Source: Haloferula sp. BvORR071
Lineage (GTDB): Bacteria > Verrucomicrobiota > Verrucomicrobiia > Verrucomicrobiales > Akkermansiaceae
Assembly: GCF_000739615.1 (NCBI RefSeq)
Contig: NZ_BATP01000025.1
Span: 1-64,000, forward strand
Reading direction: 5' to 3'
DNA: 64,000 nt
Shown here: one piece after another, positions 1-8,350 of the stretch
How the letters are laid out: each line of letters begins with the position of its first letter
How positions within the stretch are numbered: position 1 is the first letter of the stretch
The notes under the pieces: generated by a model
Seen by the model: only the letters and a program-made list of their open reading frames with translations
Told to the model about the DNA's origin: nothing
Database searches by the model: none
Program-made: the position numbers and the translations under genes

Positions 1-2196
1 GGCGGTGTTGATGTCCTTGATCTTGGTCAGCGAGTGGGAGTGCATCGCCATCGCGTTGACGGTCTTGCCGTCCTTCGGGTAGGTGATGCTGCCGGTGGAA
101 TCCATCAGGTAGTCCTTCAGGCCGTTGGCGGACTCGTAGTCCATCTCGATCACGCTGGATGAGACCAGGGTCGCGCTGCCGGTCGGCTTGGCGAAGATCT
201 CGATCGTGAACTTGTTCTTGCTGAGCGCCTCGACGCTCAAGGGTGAGAACTTGAGCGAGAACTCATCGGTCGCCTTGGCACCGATGCAGCCGCCGCGGCC
301 CATGTTAACGCTACCCTCGGTCTCCTGGTCGGTCAGGCGCAGGCCCTTGTAGGAGGGATTGAACCAGTCGAGGTCGAAACCGATGCCATCGCCGCGCCAG
401 CCCGGCAGGCCGTCGATCGTCAGGGTGCGGGTCGCGCCCGAGCCGCTGTCCCAGTCGGAGAAGGTGCGGTTGCTGTATTCGTCCTTCCAGGTGCGGTTCG
501 GATCGATGTACGGCGAGAACATCATCACCTCGCCCGGCATCAGCCGGAAGGTGGTCGAGCCGACCGAGGGCGAGGCGGCGGTGCCACCGTTGGTGCGCAG
601 GGTCATGCCGAAGCGCTTGGCCAGGCTGCCGGTCTCCGACTGCTGGTAGAACATGGTGTCGAGCGGTGCCGGCTCCTTGGTCTGGGCCGTGCCGTTGCGA
701 TAGACCTGCAAGGCGAAGGGCACGTTGCCGAAGACCACCTTCAGTTCGTTGAACTCAAGCGCGACGTTGTAGGGGTTGTGGAGCGTGACCACCGGCGTGT
801 AGAGCAGGTGCAGGAGGTAGTCGTAGGACGAGCCCGCGAAGTTCTTGCCCCAGGGGCCGTGGAGTTCGGCGTTGGATTCGTCGGTCTTGGTGCCGGGGAT
901 CTTCGGGGTGGTATCGCTGACCTTCGGGTAGTTATAGATGTCGCGGGTCAGCAGGCTGAAGACGACCTGGACCTTGGCGACGGTCGGCATCAGCACCAGG
1001 CCCGGCGGCGGATTCTTCTGGGTGGTGCCGGTGGCGCCACTATTGGGATCGGAGCCCTGCGCGGCCTTCCAGCCGCTGGGAATCTGCGATTTGAGAAGCG
1101 GCGCGCCTGCCAGGCTGGTGAGCTTGCCGGTCTGCTTGTAGACCTGCGCGAGCTGCTGCAGCGATTCCCAGCGCGGGTCGGAGGGCCCGGTGGTGCCAAG
1201 GCGGGAGTTGTAGACGTTCTTGCCCGCATACACCGATGGCAGCGCGCTGGAGTTCGCCAAGAGGTTGAAGTCTTCCTTCAAGCCGCCGGTGGCGACATCG
1301 GTGAAAATGCCGACCGAGTAGGGCGTGACGTCATGGCCCAGCGCCTTGAGCGAATCCCTGGTGCCGGAGGCGAGAGTCGTCGCGGCCAGCCCGTAGTTGA
1401 GGCGGGTGAGACCTTTCTCCACCGTGGCGAAATCCGGCGAGCCCTGGACGAAGAAGGAGCGCTTGAGATCCTCCAGCGCCTTGATCGATGATACATTCGG
1501 GCGCACGCCGGTGCCGAGCTGGGCGGTCTGCATCGCCTTCGAGTTCGCTTCCTCGACGAAGGGGGTGTTGATCCGGACCTTCACGCCCTCGTCCATCACC
1601 GCCCAAGCAAAGGCGCCGTCGCTGGCGCTGCCCTTGCTGTTCTTCGACCCCAGCTCGATGCGTGAGGCGCGCACGATGTCCGTATCCGGCACGGTGTTGC
1701 CCAGCGAGCCCTTGCCCCACAGCGTCGCGGGATTCTTCGGCTCCTTCGCAGCGAAATCGACATCGGCCCGTTCCGAACCCTTGCCGCTGGATGCCAGCCA
1801 GCCGAGGAACTTCTTGTCGCGCGCGGACTTCTCATACTCCGCGGCCGAGGGCGGGCTGGCCGGCTTGATTTCCCATGACTTCCACACCCCGGTCAGGTGC
1901 GGATTGGCGATCTTGCCATTGTCGCGGATGTCGGCCCGCGCAGTGACCCGCTGGTCCGGCCCCGCCTGCTTCTGCAACTCGCCCAGGGCCAGCATCAGGC
2001 CCATCCGGGCATTGGCCTGCGCGATCGCCAGCGCCTCGCCCTGGCCGGTGGCCCGCAGCGAGACCGTCGAGAGCGAAAGCAAACCGACCGCGAGGATGGT
2101 AAGCAGGACCATCAGCGACAGGCTGATCACCAGCGCGAAGCCAGGCTGTCGGGAGACACGTCGCCCCTTGGTTCGAACAGGGAATTTGGGTTTCAT
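1..2196 (-). CDS. Verru_Chthon cassette protein A, pilin-like N-terminus (3' end cut by window)
   Basis: The frame is open from an ATG at 2196 to the window edge, giving 732 codons without a stop; the C-terminus lies outside. After a short basic leader there is one hydrophobic helix (about residues 20-45, beginning QPGFALVISLSLMVLL) like the N-terminal helix of type IV pilin or PilX-type proteins. The motif GPDQRVTA follows, and the rest is a long extracellular region rich in Ser, Thr and Gly. The same N-terminal plan and the same GPDQRVTA motif occur in the 1215-residue protein at 40614-44261, so the two are paralogues. The layout matches the Verru_Chthon cassette protein A family, whose members sit with pilin-like cassette proteins B-D; none of those is visible here, but they could lie beyond the edge. 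Function is unknown; a surface or pseudopilus role is inferred. Confidence 0.8.
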   Translation of the reverse strand, partial: MKPKFPVRTKGRRVSRQPGFALVISLSLMVLLTILAVGLLSLSTVSLRATGQGEALAIAQANARMGLMLALGELQKQAGPDQRVTARADIRDNGKIANPHLTGVWKSWEIKPASPPSAAEYEKSARDKKFLGWLASSGKGSERADVDFAAKEPKNPATLWGKGSLGNTVPDTDIVRASRIELGSKNSKGSASDGAFAWAVMDEGVKVRINTPFVEEANSKAMQTAQLGTGVRPNVSSIKALEDLKRSFFVQGSPDFATVEKGLTRLNYGLAATTLASGTRDSLKALGHDVTPYSVGIFTDVATGGLKEDFNLLANSSALPSVYAGKNVYNSRLGTTGPSDPRWESLQQLAQVYKQTGKLTSLAGAPLLKSQIPSGWKAAQGSDPNSGATGTTQKNPPPGLVLMPTVAKVQVVFSLLTRDIYNYPKVSDTTPKIPGTKTDESNAELHGPWGKNFAGSSYDYLLHLLYTPVVTLHNPYNVALEFNELKVVFGNVPFALQVYRNGTAQTKEPAPLDTMFYQQSETGSLAKRFGMTLRTNGGTAASPSVGSTTFRLMPGEVMMFSPYIDPNRTWKDEYSNRTFSDWDSGSGATRTLTIDGLPGWRGDGIGFDLDWFNPSYKGLRLTDQETEGSVNMGRGGCIGAKATDEFSLKFSPLSVEALSKNKFTIEIFAKPTGSATLVSSSVIEMDYESANGLKDYLMDSTGSITYPKDGKTVNAMAMHSHSLTKIKDINTA

Positions 2197-2266
2197 GGGT
2201 TCTAACGATTTGCCGACACCAAGGAACTTCGTGGAAGGAGCGCCCAGGGGCCGGGCTTGGCGGCTA

Positions 2267-2294
2267 GACCAGAGGCCACTCAAAGCCTCCGGTC
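2267..2294 (-). terminator. Hairpin downstream of the LamG gene
   Basis: An inverted repeat with 10-bp arms (one G-U pair) and an 8-base loop lies about 70 bases beyond the stop of the LamG gene, before the next minus-strand start. It has no T-run, so it may be a processing or 3'-stabilising hairpin, or part of a Rho-dependent terminator. Confidence 0.35.
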
Positions 2295-2361
2295 CGCCGC
2301 CAGCTCCTCCCCAGGTGCGCTGGTCGATTGAATCTCTTCTGATTGATTCCGTTGAGACGCC

Positions 2362-5300
2362 TTACTGCGCTTTCACGCGCACGAAGAGCTTGGTCAAGGG
2401 AGCCCCGCTGAGCGTGACCGACATCGTCTGCACGTCGCCATTGGTCGCGCTGACCGTTTGGCCCGCGGTAGCGGCAGTATCCTCCGTCCAATCCACCAGG
2501 TTGACCGAGGTCAGGATCTTGTAGCTCAGACCGCTCACCGCCGGATTCAGTCGAACGTAGGTGAATGTCCCGGTGCTCCGGTTGAGCATCGTCTTGATCG
2601 GCTGAACCGAGCTGCCGCTGGATGGATTGAGGCCGAAGGCAAATTCATCGAAGTTGCTAACGCCGTCACCATCCGGATCACCACCGGCGGTCTTGTTCGA
2701 CAAGCCGGGGTAGTTCGCGTTGATCCAGGTGTTGAAGTTCGAGGGCGAGCCAAGCGCCTGGACCTGATTGATGAAGAGCTTCTGCTTGTAGATCCGGACA
2801 TCATACAGCAGGCCTTGGAAGTAGTTGCCGTAACCGCCATTGACGTCGTTCTGGCGGGCGCCCAAAGCCAAGTGCCTGCCACTGGCCATGTTCATCACTT
2901 GCCCCAGAGTGTTGACGTCGTGCGAGAGCAAGCCATCGACATAGAGTGAGCGAACCCCGGTGACTTCGTCCCACACGCCGGCGAAGTGGTGCCAGATCGG
3001 CGGGCTGTCATTGACGTTGATCTGGCTGCCGCGGCCATCCTCATTGCCAAGACCGCGAATCGTGAAGCCCGCAACCGGGTCAGCATCCACACGCCGCAAC
3101 TGGTAGCCCACGCCATTCTCACCACCTTTCGCGACCCAAGGATTCCACGTTCCGGGGAAGCCTTTTGCCCAGAAGGAAATGGTGATCTGGCTCCGCGTCT
3201 GATCGTCGAAGGTATTCAGGTAACCCGCATCCGTCGTGGCGCTATTGGCGATCGACACCCCCACATTTCCGGCGCTCAGGTCGAGCGACTTGCCACTGAA
3301 GCCGGGAGGCACATCGGACGAGTAGGCGAGGAGGCCGGCGTTGTCACCCACGGCCACACCGTCATGCGTGCCGGCGGGAGTAAAGCCCGAACTGTCTGCC
3401 AGACTTTCTGCGCCGGAGACCCAACGACCGACCAGAGACAAGGCAGGATCAGCCATCACCACCGCCGACACGCTATATACCCGGGTGACTGCCAGATCCG
3501 ATGAGGTAACGGTGTAGCTCACCGGGCTGGAGAAGTTTTGGGCACTGCCTGAGGGTTTATTGCAGGTGGCACCGGTGCTCAGAACGTAGGTCGGCGCAAG
3601 CGCAGTGACCGGAGTTCCGAAGGGAAGAGTCATCGTGATATTGTTGCCATCCATCTTGATGGTGGAGGGCAGGCTCAGATTGAAGGCGAGGACATTCGCT
3701 TCTGCTGCGGGTGGCAGCACCGGAGCCAGCGTGCCGGGAATCGACACATTGTCCAAACGCGTCCAGCCCCAGCCGCCCTTGTTGTAGTCGAGGAAGTCCA
3801 GGGTATAGCGCTTGCCGTTGTTCACATAAGGCGCAAGTTCCGCCTCGCTGAAGCTGCCATTGGCATAGTTGGGACCGTTGCCATCGCGGCGCTTGCTCAG
3901 GATGTAGGTATTGGTCGCGACATCACGAAGGGCCACGCCGGCAAAGCCACCGTCATCGATCGCGTTCGCCGGAATCGCCGACGGACCGAAATTCGGCGCG
4001 GCAAGGCTTCCTTGACCGCCGCCCAATTGGAAAGACAGCGGACCGGAGTTGTTCAGGAAGAAATCCGGGGAACGTCCGAAGCGAGTGCTCGCACCATCGG
4101 CGTTAGGACCTTCCGGAGTTCCAAGGCCTCCATTTTCCAACAAATTTCCAGAAATCGGCCAGATCTGCGTCCAGCCCTGGAGATCGGTATCGAAGTTGTA
4201 GGTGATCGGATCAGCCTGGATGATGTTCACCGTGTAGACCTTGGTGGTCGCATTCTCCGCGGTGATCGTGTAGGTCTGCGGAGTGCTGAAGTCCCGCACC
4301 GAGCCAGAGGGGAAGTTAACGTCCTCTGAGGCAAAAGCGGAAACCGTATAAGTCGCGGAAAGCTCCGTCACGTCCACATTGAGCGGCACATACTTGGTGA
4401 TCGTATTGCCGACGATCTGTGCAGATGAAAGGCCGCCAACTTCAAAGCTAAGGATGTCCTTCGCGGCGCCCGGCGTCGGAATCGCGCTAATTGCGGAGGA
4501 ATACGGGCCGCTGCCGCCACCATTGCTCCCCAGGACCTTGAACTGATAGGACACGCCATTGCTCAAGCCGGTCTTCACAAAGGGAATCTCCGTGACCACG
4601 TCGGTTTGCTCCGCGTTGGTAACGGTGTTCTTCGTCGACACGGTGTAGCTGGAGGCTCCCACCGAAGGCGTCCAAGTCAGGCTGACCTTGCCGCTACCGA
4701 TTGTCGCCGCCAGATTTTGCGGTGCCTGTTGCGGAATCAGATCGAAGACCGCCTGTTGATCGAGGGTCTGGTTGTAGATCCGCACATCGAAAATCAGACC
4801 TTGGAAGTAAGACTCAAAGTTGGCTCCAGAACCCTGCCTTCCTCCCAGACCAAGATGCGTGGCGGCCGCAAGGTTCATCGATTGGCCTGAGGCGTTCGTC
4901 ACCACATGCGATACCACGCCGTCCACATAGAGCGTCCGCGTGTTGGCTGTCTGATCCCAGACCGCAACGAAGTGATGCCACTTGGCCGGGTTGTCGTTGA
5001 CCGCAATGCTGCTGCCGCCGCCATCCGCATTATCCAGGCCACGCAAAGTGAAGCAGGCACCGCTGCTGTTGGCGAAGCGGCGGACCTGCCAGCCGATGTT
5101 GTCTTCGCCACGCTTCGAAATCCACGGCGCCCAGTCACCCGGGAAGCCCTTGGCCCAGAAAGCCACACTCAGTTGGCCGGTCACCCCGCCATCGAAGGTG
5201 CTCACGTAGCCGGCATCCGCGGTTGAGCTGTTAGAAACCTGCACCGCGACATTTCCAGCCCCTCCAGCCCGAAGGTCCAAGGACTTGCCGGTAAATCCAG

Positions 5301-5544
5301 CGGGCACATCCTCGCTGTAAGCGAGCAGGCCGGCGTTCCCGCCGACAGCCACGCCATCGTGAGTTCCAGGCGGAGTGAATCCGGAGGTATCGGACAAGTT
5401 CTCGGCTCCGGAAAACCAGTGACCGATGAGAGCTGCTTTAGCACCAGTCCCGGTGCTAAAGAGCGCCGCTGCTCCAAGCGTCGAGGCAAACGCGAGGGAT
5501 CTCAGGTGAGATCTGAGATGTTGAATTTTGTCTGTGGGTTTCAT
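2362..5544 (-). CDS. Secreted protein with two LamG domains and a thrombospondin-3-like repeat
   Basis: The ATG at 5544 is chosen because it opens a clear signal peptide (MKPTDKIQ..., hydrophobic core, cleavage near AKA); the frame upstream is open but lacks a signal sequence. The mature protein of about 1,030 residues has LamG 1 (about 38-245), a fibronectin III-like region (about 255-340), an Ig-like region, a middle domain with many Gly and Asn, a second Ig-like region, LamG 2 (from about 700) and a calcium-binding type repeat DPDGDGVSN near 955. It ends in a beta-rich module closing with LFVRVKAQ. LamG 1 and LamG 2 are near-copies, which points to internal duplication. LamG domains usually bind glycans or act as adhesion modules; no catalytic domain was recognised. 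The two-component genes upstream on the same strand may control it. Confidence 0.85.
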   Translation of the reverse strand: MKPTDKIQHLRSHLRSLAFASTLGAAALFSTGTGAKAALIGHWFSGAENLSDTSGFTPPGTHDGVAVGGNAGLLAYSEDVPAGFTGKSLDLRAGGAGNVAVQVSNSSTADAGYVSTFDGGVTGQLSVAFWAKGFPGDWAPWISKRGEDNIGWQVRRFANSSGACFTLRGLDNADGGGSSIAVNDNPAKWHHFVAVWDQTANTRTLYVDGVVSHVVTNASGQSMNLAAATHLGLGGRQGSGANFESYFQGLIFDVRIYNQTLDQQAVFDLIPQQAPQNLAATIGSGKVSLTWTPSVGASSYTVSTKNTVTNAEQTDVVTEIPFVKTGLSNGVSYQFKVLGSNGGGSGPYSSAISAIPTPGAAKDILSFEVGGLSSAQIVGNTITKYVPLNVDVTELSATYTVSAFASEDVNFPSGSVRDFSTPQTYTITAENATTKVYTVNIIQADPITYNFDTDLQGWTQIWPISGNLLENGGLGTPEGPNADGASTRFGRSPDFFLNNSGPLSFQLGGGQGSLAAPNFGPSAIPANAIDDGGFAGVALRDVATNTYILSKRRDGNGPNYANGSFSEAELAPYVNNGKRYTLDFLDYNKGGWGWTRLDNVSIPGTLAPVLPPAAEANVLAFNLSLPSTIKMDGNNITMTLPFGTPVTALAPTYVLSTGATCNKPSGSAQNFSSPVSYTVTSSDLAVTRVYSVSAVVMADPALSLVGRWVSGAESLADSSGFTPAGTHDGVAVGDNAGLLAYSSDVPPGFSGKSLDLSAGNVGVSIANSATTDAGYLNTFDDQTRSQITISFWAKGFPGTWNPWVAKGGENGVGYQLRRVDADPVAGFTIRGLGNEDGRGSQINVNDSPPIWHHFAGVWDEVTGVRSLYVDGLLSHDVNTLGQVMNMASGRHLALGARQNDVNGGYGNYFQGLLYDVRIYKQKLFINQVQALGSPSNFNTWINANYPGLSNKTAGGDPDGDGVSNFDEFAFGLNPSSGSSVQPIKTMLNRSTGTFTYVRLNPAVSGLSYKILTSVNLVDWTEDTAATAGQTVSATNGDVQTMSVTLSGAPLTKLFVRVKAQ

Positions 5545-5713
5545 GGGTTGGGGACTGGAGATTTCAGGGCCTCCAGTCATGGGTATCGGCTTGATGGCGT
5601 GGGTCTCAGACCGATGCCCGCTCCTTGGGTTCAAAGGAGCGGATCCCTGCATTCAGGCGAATCGGATAACCCTCAGACTTGGGCGATCTGACTTCCCACA
5701 ACCGTGACAGATA

Positions 5714-5755
5714 CTGCCCAATCGGGCAGAATCCGATAGTCCCCAAAACGGGGAC
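5714..5755. repeat. Pair of adjacent palindromes
   Basis: Two perfect 6-bp-arm palindromes, 5714-5729 and 5739-5755, lie 9 bases apart in the 5' region of the LamG gene. They could be operators, RNA hairpins or a short interspersed palindromic element. Confidence 0.5.
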
Positions 5756-5849
5756 AAATGCCGCAACGCCGCGGCTTCAAGCCTCCCTCCACCCCGTGCA
5801 ATAGCAACTTGCAGGCCGCTATCCAGCAGCGCCCAAGCTCAACCAAATG

Positions 5850-5866
5850 CAGCCCACAACGGGCTG
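5850..5866 (-). terminator. Hairpin behind the response regulator
   Basis: A perfect 6-bp stem with a 5-base loop begins one base after the regulator's stop codon. No T-run follows, so a terminator function is only possible. Confidence 0.3.
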
Positions 5867-5867
5867 A

Positions 5868-6500
5868 TCAAGAGCGGAACTTGATGATCGCCTCCACCTT
5901 GCTGCGCACATGCAGCTTGATGCAAATCCGCTTTACGTAGGTGCGGACGGTCTCCATCGAAATGTCCAGTTGGTCCGCGACCTCCTTGTAGATGTAGCCG
6001 GACGCAAGCAACCTCAGGACGTCCTTTTCCCGCGGCGTAAGCTTCTCGTTCTCATCCTCGATGTCCTTCTCCGCGCGGAAGTAGTGCGCCACCTTTCTGG
6101 CAATGTGGCTCGAGAAAGGCGCGCCTCCCGAGTAGACGTCGCGGATCGCATTGTAGATGTCATCCGGCGTGCTCGATTTCAAAAGGTAGCCACTGGCACC
6201 CTCCTTCAGAGCCCGGAAAATGTTATCGTCCACGTCGTAGGCGGTCAGCATCACGATCTCCAGCCGGGGCTGCTTCTTTTTGAGATCGCGGATGCAATCG
6301 ATGCCGGAAATCCCGGGGAGATTGACGTCCATCAATACGACGTCCGGATGGTAGGCTGGAATTTTTTCCAAGGCTTCTTCAGCCGAGGACACCGCGCACA
6401 GGCAGGTGATGTCCTCCGGCATATCAAGCATCTTGATCAAATGCTCCTGGAGACGGATGTCATCCTCCACCACCACGACCGTCTTTTTGCCGGGAATCAT
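5868..6500 (-). CDS. NarL/FixJ-family response regulator
   Basis: This 210-residue protein has a receiver domain (about 1-125) with the acidic pocket E12-D13-D14, phospho-acceptor D58 in LMDVNLPG, T86 and K108, followed by a LuxR-type helix-turn-helix (about 147-205, LTPREKDVLRLLASG). It is the DNA-binding output of a two-component pair. The histidine kinase is immediately upstream on the same strand with a 24-base gap, so the two are almost certainly co-transcribed. Likely targets are neighbouring genes: the LamG secreted protein downstream and the divergent GH92 mannosidase. That target assignment is inference from position only. Confidence 0.95.
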   Translation of the reverse strand: MIPGKKTVVVVEDDIRLQEHLIKMLDMPEDITCLCAVSSAEEALEKIPAYHPDVVLMDVNLPGISGIDCIRDLKKKQPRLEIVMLTAYDVDDNIFRALKEGASGYLLKSSTPDDIYNAIRDVYSGGAPFSSHIARKVAHYFRAEKDIEDENEKLTPREKDVLRLLASGYIYKEVADQLDISMETVRTYVKRICIKLHVRSKVEAIIKFRS

Positions 6501-6524
6501 CGCTAAAATTGGGTTGAGGGAAGC

Positions 6525-8144
6525 TCAGACGAGCGGGGCTTCCAATGAAATTTCGAGGCCATCGTCTCCGAGCGGACGAATGTTGCACCTGCCCCGGATG
6601 GACGCCATCCGCTGGCTGATGCTCTCAAGGCCGAGACCGGTCTTACTCCTGTCACGGGTAATTCCAACCCCGTTATCCGCAATAATGATCTTCAATACGT
6701 TCTCATCAAGCCGGATCGTCATTTTGATCTCCGTGGCATGGGAATGCTTCAAGGCATTGTTGATCGTCTCCTTCACCGCCAGGCTCACGTTGTGCCGGAA
6801 CTCATGGCTGATCGCCATGTTCTGGAATACCGACATCGCATCAATGCGGCAGCGAATCTCCGCGAGCCGGCAAAGCTCGCTGACCAGCCGACACAGGAAA
6901 TCCACCAAGGCCTCGAAGTCATTGTTCTTCGGGTTCAGCATCCACACGGTCTCGGAGAGCGCCCCGATGAGTTCCCGGGACATCGCGGTGATCTGGCGGA
7001 AGGACGAGCGGGCTTCGTCGTCGCCGCTATTGCCCTCCCCATAGGCCCCTAGAAGAGAAATGTGCGAGAGCCGCGTGCCGAGGTCATCGTGCAGATCCCG
7101 GGCGATTCGCAGCCGCTCGTCCGAGATCATCTGCGCCTCTTGCAAATGCCGCCTGATCTTCCGGCGGATCAACTGCCGACCCACGAGCGTGGACAAGATC
7201 GTGATCGAGGCAGCCACGATGCCCCAAAACCAAAAGCTCTTCCAGTAAGGCCGCGGGACGAATACCGAGATCGCCGTCGTAGTCCCCAGACGATCACCGG
7301 TGATCGTAAGATCCTCAACCACAAACCGATACGGACCAGGCGGGAGGCGCTCGTAGGTTGTCGAAAAAGTCCCCCCTGCTCCCACGCTATAGGTTTCCTG
7401 CCACTGGACTTCCAGAACTTCACCCGGGGTGATTCGCGGCAGACCGTGGATATCCGAAGCCCAGTCCGCATGACCCGTGAGATCGTCATCCATGATGACG
7501 AGCACTGGCGACCCGCCCTTCCCTTGATCGTGATTCAGGTCATAGGCCATCGATGGGTGCGTGCCGGACTTGATCCAGAAATGCTCGAGCGGCGTCACCG
7601 GTTGACTGTCGGACATCAGAACCCGCGGCGGACTGGCGGCATCGCCCACCGACTTGATGTTGATCGCGGAAACCGCAAACACTCCGACCAGCGATGGAGG
7701 CCCCGCAGAGGTCATGGCGACGGAGAGATACACCGCATCCGCCGGAACGCCGAAGGTCTCCTTCCTGCTTCCGAAATCCGACTTCTCCACAGCCCCCTTC
7801 CAACCCTTGCTCCGACCTCCGACAGGGAAGGACAGCTGGGACAACTGATCGCCTCTCTCATTGAGGAAGCGGAGCATGAAGAACATTTCGTCGGTCCTCG
7901 CCGTCCAATCATGGTCGATCCCTTCAAGCTTGTAGCGGACCAAGGGAACCCGCGGCGTCACGAAAAAGGTCAGCGTGGATGCGTCGTTCGGCACCGTAAT
8001 ATTTGGCCCTTGGAGCGGGGTCGGCGAATGGTCGACGAAGAGTTTGATCGACGTCGCATCCGGTGCCCCCACCGCGATCTGGATACACGACAGGAGCAGA
8101 AGCGCCGCGCGGACAGCGGCTGTTAGATTGGAGTATAGCCGCAT
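6525..8144 (-). CDS. Sensor histidine kinase, HisKA_3 type with periplasmic Y_Y_Y-like sensor
   Basis: The 539-residue protein has an N-terminal signal sequence (1-27), then a large periplasmic region with beta-rich repeats resembling the Y_Y_Y domain of hybrid two-component sensors (YKLEGIDHDW at 71-80; YRFVVED at 272-278). A transmembrane helix (about 303-324) is followed by a dimerisation/phosphoacceptor segment RIARDLHDDLG with H352, then an ATPase domain with N-box NNALKHS (462-468) and G-boxes DNGVGI (490-495) and TGLGLESI. This is the NarX/DesK class that pairs with NarL-type regulators, and its partner is the next gene. Y_Y_Y modules in relatives often sit in sensors of glycan breakdown products, so a carbohydrate cue is plausible given the GH92 neighbour, but not shown. 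Confidence 0.92.
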   Translation of the reverse strand: MRLYSNLTAAVRAALLLLSCIQIAVGAPDATSIKLFVDHSPTPLQGPNITVPNDASTLTFFVTPRVPLVRYKLEGIDHDWTARTDEMFFMLRFLNERGDQLSQLSFPVGGRSKGWKGAVEKSDFGSRKETFGVPADAVYLSVAMTSAGPPSLVGVFAVSAINIKSVGDAASPPRVLMSDSQPVTPLEHFWIKSGTHPSMAYDLNHDQGKGGSPVLVIMDDDLTGHADWASDIHGLPRITPGEVLEVQWQETYSVGAGGTFSTTYERLPPGPYRFVVEDLTITGDRLGTTTAISVFVPRPYWKSFWFWGIVAASITILSTLVGRQLIRRKIRRHLQEAQMISDERLRIARDLHDDLGTRLSHISLLGAYGEGNSGDDEARSSFRQITAMSRELIGALSETVWMLNPKNNDFEALVDFLCRLVSELCRLAEIRCRIDAMSVFQNMAISHEFRHNVSLAVKETINNALKHSHATEIKMTIRLDENVLKIIIADNGVGITRDRSKTGLGLESISQRMASIRGRCNIRPLGDDGLEISLEAPLV

Positions 8145-8350
8145 CGTCAGGGCTCCGGAAAGGGAACTTCGGAAACAGGCCGGGGTTCACGGCCTGAGGG
8201 CAACGGGTCTCAATCTAATTTTCCGTCCCTTTCTTGCCAAGGCTTCTCTCGGCAGTGCTGGCATCAGTGCAAGCTCGACGCCTCTCACTACGTCTATTCC
8301 CTGCCGTTTCCGCAGAACACCGGCGGCCCCGGCAGCACCCGTCCTTGACC
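8145..8350. promoter_or_regulatory. Divergent intergenic region, histidine kinase / GH92
   Basis: These 206 bases separate divergently transcribed genes and must contain both promoters. I see no clear sigma-70 boxes or strong dyad. A nested upstream reading frame continuous with the GH92 gene is open here but lacks a signal peptide at its start, so it is treated as leader. Confidence 0.4.

Larger units (their letters stand above)
5545..5867. other. Intergenic region with three short hairpins
   Basis: This stretch of 323 bases between the LamG gene start and the response regulator stop has no supported gene. It holds perfect hairpins at 5714-5729 (CTGCCC/GGGCAG, loop AATC), 5739-5755 (GTCCCC/GGGGAC) and 5850-5866 (CAGCCC/GGGCTG). 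The last sits directly behind the response regulator stop. The region must carry the promoter of the LamG gene if that gene is not read through from the regulator. Confidence 0.6.

Noticed and set aside
1397-2524. Plus-strand frame near the left edge
   Set aside because: The minus-strand frame 1-2196 has a pilin-like helix and a paralogue at 40614-44261, so the plus frame is a shadow.
8234-8350. Longer GH92 start upstream of 8351
   Set aside because: The added residues are Arg/Pro-rich and hide the signal peptide; the ATG at 8351 restores it.
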